This document shows positions 4,584-6,920 of a DNA stretch of 6,920 bases, piece after piece. The notes beneath the pieces are model-generated. The model was not told where the DNA came from, did no database searches, and was given only the letters and a program-made list of their open reading frames with translations. A program made the position numbers and the translations under genes. The stretch comes from Thermoflexibacter sp. (GTDB lineage: Bacteria > Bacteroidota > Bacteroidia > Cytophagales > Thermoflexibacteraceae): NCBI GenBank assembly GCA_025455345.1, contig JALOMS010000261.1, positions 1 to 6,920 on the forward strand. Reading direction: 5' to 3'. Positions within the stretch are counted from its first letter, which is position 1; each line of letters opens with the position of its first letter.

Positions 4584-5999
4584 TTACTTTTGCACATTAG
4601 AAATTTTAATCATGGGGCATAAAGCACCTTTTAATTGCTTAGTGAGCTGAATTTCAATCCCTTCGGCAGATTGCTTGAAATTTATTTTTCCCTTATCCTC
4701 TCCCACCATCACCACTTCCGAATGGTTAGTGAGATTGAGGTAAGGTATTTGGATGACATTATTTTTAGACAAACTAAAAATGAAAACATATAAATCATTC
4801 CCTTTTTGTGTGAATCTTAAATCTAAACCATTGGCATTGTGATAATTAGCAATTTTCCATGCTTGGGTATCAAAAATTCCTTCTCCATTTATTTTAAGCC
4901 ATTTCCCTAAATCATGCAAACGGTCAAGCTGTATTTGGGGGATTGTACCGTCTGCTTTGGGACCTATGTTGAGCAGTAAATTTCCATTTTTACTCACAAT
5001 ATCTACAAACAACCGTATCAAATCAGCAGATGAGATGACTTGTTTTTCATCTTCCCTCTGATTGTAACCAAAAGAATAGCCCAAACCCCGACAAGTTTCC
5101 CATTTTTTGGTGGAAATACTATCAAGCACCTTGTATTCTGGTGTTTTATAATCAGATAATTCCTGATACTGTTCCCATCGGTCATTAATGACAGCGTTGG
5201 GGTTGGTATTAAATAATTCAGAAAAAATGCCCAACAAATCTCCATTTTTAGGATAATTGACATCATTCCACAAGATGTCAGGCTTGTACTTGTGAATAAT
5301 CTCATGTACTTGACAATCAGCATACATGGTATAAGCAATGGAAGTAGGCATACTATGAAATAAATCAGGCCACAGGTTTGTGATTGGGGAGTGATTGAAC
5401 GTCCAATCAAGCCCCCCAGAGTAATAAACTCCAAATTTTAAACCTTTTTTTCGGGCGGCTTCTGCCAACTCTCCTACAAAATCGCGAGAACTGCATAGCT
5501 CACCTCCCCTATAAAAAGGATTTGTAACCGTAGAAGGGTACATCATAAAGCCATCATGGTGTTTAGAGGTTATCACCACATATCTGGCACCAATATTTTG
5601 GAATATTTCTATCCAACTATCTGCTTTCCAAGTAGTTGTTTTAAAAGCTAAGGTATCCTTGAACTTGTAATAATCAAAATCACTTCCGTACTTTTGGGCA
5701 TGATAAGCCTTGGTAGGAGAGTTTTTGATACGCAAAGAGTTCAAGTACCACTCCGCATAAGGATTGTTTCTATAAAACTCTTTCCAGTCAGTAACCTTGT
5801 CCACAGAGATAGTTGGCTCTGCCCACGCAGGTACGGAATACAAGCCCCAGTGGATAAAAATACCTAATTTTGCGTTTCCAAACCATGCGGGCGTAGTTCT
5901 GTCTTTCAGCGATTCTACGGTGGGCAAATATACTTTTTGCCCATGTGATGAGCAGAGAAACAAAAACTGAATGACGATACAAAGACTAAATTTTCTCAT
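4584..5999 (-). CDS. Secreted alpha-L-fucosidase, glycoside hydrolase family 29
   Basis: This complete 471-aa protein removes terminal alpha-L-fucose from glycans by a retaining mechanism. Residues 1-20 form a signal peptide (MRKF, hydrophobic core, cleavage near SHG-QK); the Cys at 16 is in a poor lipobox, so a soluble periplasmic or secreted form is more likely than a lipoprotein. GH29 hallmarks appear in order: LGIFIHWGLYSVPAW (45-59), GARYVVITSKHHDGF (137-151), LKFGVYYSGGLDW (187-199), DILWNDVNYP (241-250) with nucleophile D246, TPEY with probable acid/base E288, WETCRGLGYSFGYN (300-313) and NGNLLLNIGP (338-347). The 42-residue gap from D246 to E288 equals the D224-E266 gap recalled for the Thermotoga maritima enzyme. 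Residues from about 375 form the C-terminal beta-sandwich. Length is normal for the family. The ATG at 5999 opens directly on the signal peptide. The regulator gene lies 108 bp upstream on the same strand. No perfect -7 box is seen before the gene; the best near-match, TAGCCTTG (6048-6041, minus strand), lies inside repeat copy 6 with a TTG 21 bp further upstream. Confidence 0.97.
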   Translation of the reverse strand: MRKFSLCIVIQFLFLCSSHGQKVYLPTVESLKDRTTPAWFGNAKLGIFIHWGLYSVPAWAEPTISVDKVTDWKEFYRNNPYAEWYLNSLRIKNSPTKAYHAQKYGSDFDYYKFKDTLAFKTTTWKADSWIEIFQNIGARYVVITSKHHDGFMMYPSTVTNPFYRGGELCSSRDFVGELAEAARKKGLKFGVYYSGGLDWTFNHSPITNLWPDLFHSMPTSIAYTMYADCQVHEIIHKYKPDILWNDVNYPKNGDLLGIFSELFNTNPNAVINDRWEQYQELSDYKTPEYKVLDSISTKKWETCRGLGYSFGYNQREDEKQVISSADLIRLFVDIVSKNGNLLLNIGPKADGTIPQIQLDRLHDLGKWLKINGEGIFDTQAWKIANYHNANGLDLRFTQKGNDLYVFIFSLSKNNVIQIPYLNLTNHSEVVMVGEDKGKINFKQSAEGIEIQLTKQLKGALCPMIKISNVQK

Positions 6000-6033
6000 T
6001 AGTTTGTAGTTATTTTGTGTGCTTAAAATCTTC

Positions 6034-6093
6034 TCTGCTTCAAGGCTAAACCCTGAATTTTTTTAGGTACAAGCGTAATACTTGAAACAGTAG
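6034..6093 (+). repeat. Two-hairpin dispersed repeat, copy 6
   Basis: TTCAAGG...CCTGAA, a seven-T run, AGGTACAAGCGTAA (6064-6077), TACTTGAA and CAGTAG follow the copy 1 layout and are one base shorter. The right stem has a mismatch (C against A) but is otherwise paired. It fills most of the gap between the regulator's stop and the fucosidase's start. Read on the minus strand it contains a promoter-like TTG-N21-TAGCCTTG (6072-6041), one mismatch from the Bacteroidota consensus. Confidence 0.82.
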
Positions 6094-6107
6094 AAAACCA
6101 ATAAAAA

Positions 6108-6920
6108 CTAAGACTTTTTGCCTATTTCCTCCTCTGAAATATTGACAAGTTTATAACCTTTGCCATGAATATTGATGAGTTTGAGGTGTTCATCTTTGTC
6201 CAATTTCTTTCTTAGTTTGGAAATAAACATATCTAAACTTCTTCCCACAAAAACGCCTTCGTCTTCCCAAACTTCCTTTTGCAATCTTTCTCTGTCCACT
6301 ACTTGATTAAGCTGTGCCGAGAAAATAGACAACAATTTTGTTTCTTTTACGGTCAGCACAATTTGTTCCTTGTCAAAGTCAAGTCGCTGTTCGGTAGGGT
6401 AAAAAAGATATTTTCCGATAGCTACAAATGAGGTAGGATTCACTGATTTTTCCTTAGCTACTGTTGGCGCATTGGTTTCCGAAGGTGCTTTTTTTGCTTT
6501 AAAAATAATCACAGACACACTTCCAAGGAGTAATAATAGACTGCTCCAAAAAAGTGCATTGCTAAGGATTGGCGAGGGTGGCTGAAATTGTATATTGATG
6601 GAATATTGCTTGGGTGCTTGTAGCCTGCCCTTGCATGGAACTATACTTTGCTGTTCGTCATCTGACATCGCATATCCAAAAACGACTTCTTTGGTATTGT
6701 GTTCTATTACATTGACTATGTAGTTTTTGGATAAGTCATTTGTAATCATCAACTTACCAATAATACGAACTAAGGAATCGGGCAGGAAAGCAAACTCGCT
6801 TTCAAAGGGAATGACAAATTCATTTTCAGAAATTTGCTTTGCAGGAAGTATGCGTGAGGTGCTGTCGCCCGCATACAAGAGAATATCGTAGGCTATTTTT
6901 CGCATGACAATCAATTCCTT
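6108..6920 (-). CDS. Membrane-anchored OmpR-type winged-helix regulator without receiver domain, N-terminus beyond window
   Basis: 270 residues are visible and the frame is open to the edge. The first Met codons (TTG 6914, ATG 6905) lie within the conserved stretch RKIAYDILLYAGDSTSRILP, so the real start and probable signal peptide are outside. Order: an extracytoplasmic N-terminal sensor-like part (about 1-118, with SKNYIVNV and VPCKGRLQ); one transmembrane helix (about 120-140, NALFWSSLLLLLGSVSVIIF) followed by positive KAKK; a linker; and a C-terminal DNA-binding winged helix (about 167-261) with LTVKETKLLSIF, recognition helix VGRSLDMFISKLRKKL and wing INIHGKGYKL. There is no phosphorylatable receiver domain, so control would be by transmembrane signalling as in ToxR/CadC-type regulators, but with the DNA-binding domain at the C-terminus. 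This layout recurs in Bacteroidota. The signal sensed is unknown. The next gene on the same strand is the fucosidase; a regulatory link is inferred from position only. Confidence 0.9.
   Translation of the reverse strand, partial: KELIVMRKIAYDILLYAGDSTSRILPAKQISENEFVIPFESEFAFLPDSLVRIIGKLMITNDLSKNYIVNVIEHNTKEVVFGYAMSDDEQQSIVPCKGRLQAPKQYSINIQFQPPSPILSNALFWSSLLLLLGSVSVIIFKAKKAPSETNAPTVAKEKSVNPTSFVAIGKYLFYPTEQRLDFDKEQIVLTVKETKLLSIFSAQLNQVVDRERLQKEVWEDEGVFVGRSLDMFISKLRKKLDKDEHLKLINIHGKGYKLVNISEEEIGKKS

Noticed and set aside
4419..4622. Plus-strand 67-codon open frame
   Set aside because: It is made of repeat sequence (stem-loops, an inverted-repeat arm and repeat copy 5) and overlaps the end of the fucosidase gene; no coding signal.
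5018..5434. Minus-strand 138-codon open frame inside the fucosidase gene
   Set aside because: It is a shadow in another frame of the same strand; the fucosidase frame carries the GH29 catalytic motifs across this span. The same applies to 5788-5982 and, opposite the nuclease-like gene, to 3745-3975.
2481..6093. CRISPR array
   Set aside because: The repeats are about 60 bp, internally palindromic, of variable integrity, and spaced irregularly (roughly 240 to 1500 bp) with genes between them; no cas genes are present.
2481..6093. Integron attC sites in a cassette array
   Set aside because: Same-orientation imperfect palindromes between single genes suggested it, but the ends lack the RYYYAAC/GTTRRRY core sites, gene directions are mixed, and no integrase is visible.
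6905..6914. TTG 6914 or ATG 6905 as the true start of the winged-helix regulator
   Set aside because: The frame is open to the edge and these codons lie at the beginning of a conserved extracytoplasmic segment with no signal peptide before it, so the gene most likely begins outside the window.

Overview
The window looks like a stretch of Bacteroidota chromosome, probably Cytophagales-like, although the genus cannot be fixed from sequence alone. Three things point there. Starts lack Shine-Dalgarno sequences. TATCTTTG boxes (matching the Bacteroidota -7 consensus TAnnTTTG) sit upstream of two genes. The protein families are also typical: a secreted VPS10/BNR-repeat protein, a secreted GH29 fucosidase, and a membrane-anchored winged-helix regulator with no receiver domain. 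Gene and intergenic sequence is A+T-rich, except the first gene, which is visibly richer in G+C.

Layout. Positions 1-2385 (minus strand) hold the first 795 codons of a secreted multi-Asp-box beta-propeller protein whose C-terminus lies outside the window. Positions 2386-3364 are mostly non-coding and crowded with repeats and hairpins. They also contain a possible 46-aa plus-strand ORF (2649-2789) that ends 7 bp before a canonical intrinsic terminator (2797-2824). Positions 3365-4015 (plus) encode a 216-aa protein with a PD-(D/E)XK-nuclease-like signature. Positions 4097-4371 (minus) are the remnant of a HEPN-domain gene: its C-terminal half is intact, its N-terminal part is frameshifted, and it breaks off exactly at a 16-bp inverted-repeat arm. 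Positions 4584-5999 (minus) encode a complete secreted alpha-L-fucosidase. Positions 6108-6920 (minus) encode a membrane-anchored OmpR-type winged-helix regulator that runs off the right edge.

The main unexplained structure is a family of about 61-bp two-hairpin repeats (copies at about 2481, 2852, 3088, 4031, 4537 and 6034). All six have the same orientation whatever the direction of the neighbouring genes, and they occur in nearly every gap between genes. Compensatory base changes support a conserved hairpin, and two copies share 48 identical bases around the nuclease-like gene. A second kind of repeat, with 16-bp inverted arms and small stem-loops, occupies 4372-4502. The region between the VPS10 protein and the fucosidase therefore reads as a repeat-rich accessory island with a nuclease-like gene and a decayed HEPN gene.

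The regulator and the fucosidase are consecutive on the same strand, 108 bp apart with one repeat copy between them. The regulator could act on the fucosidase gene, but the sequence does not prove it.
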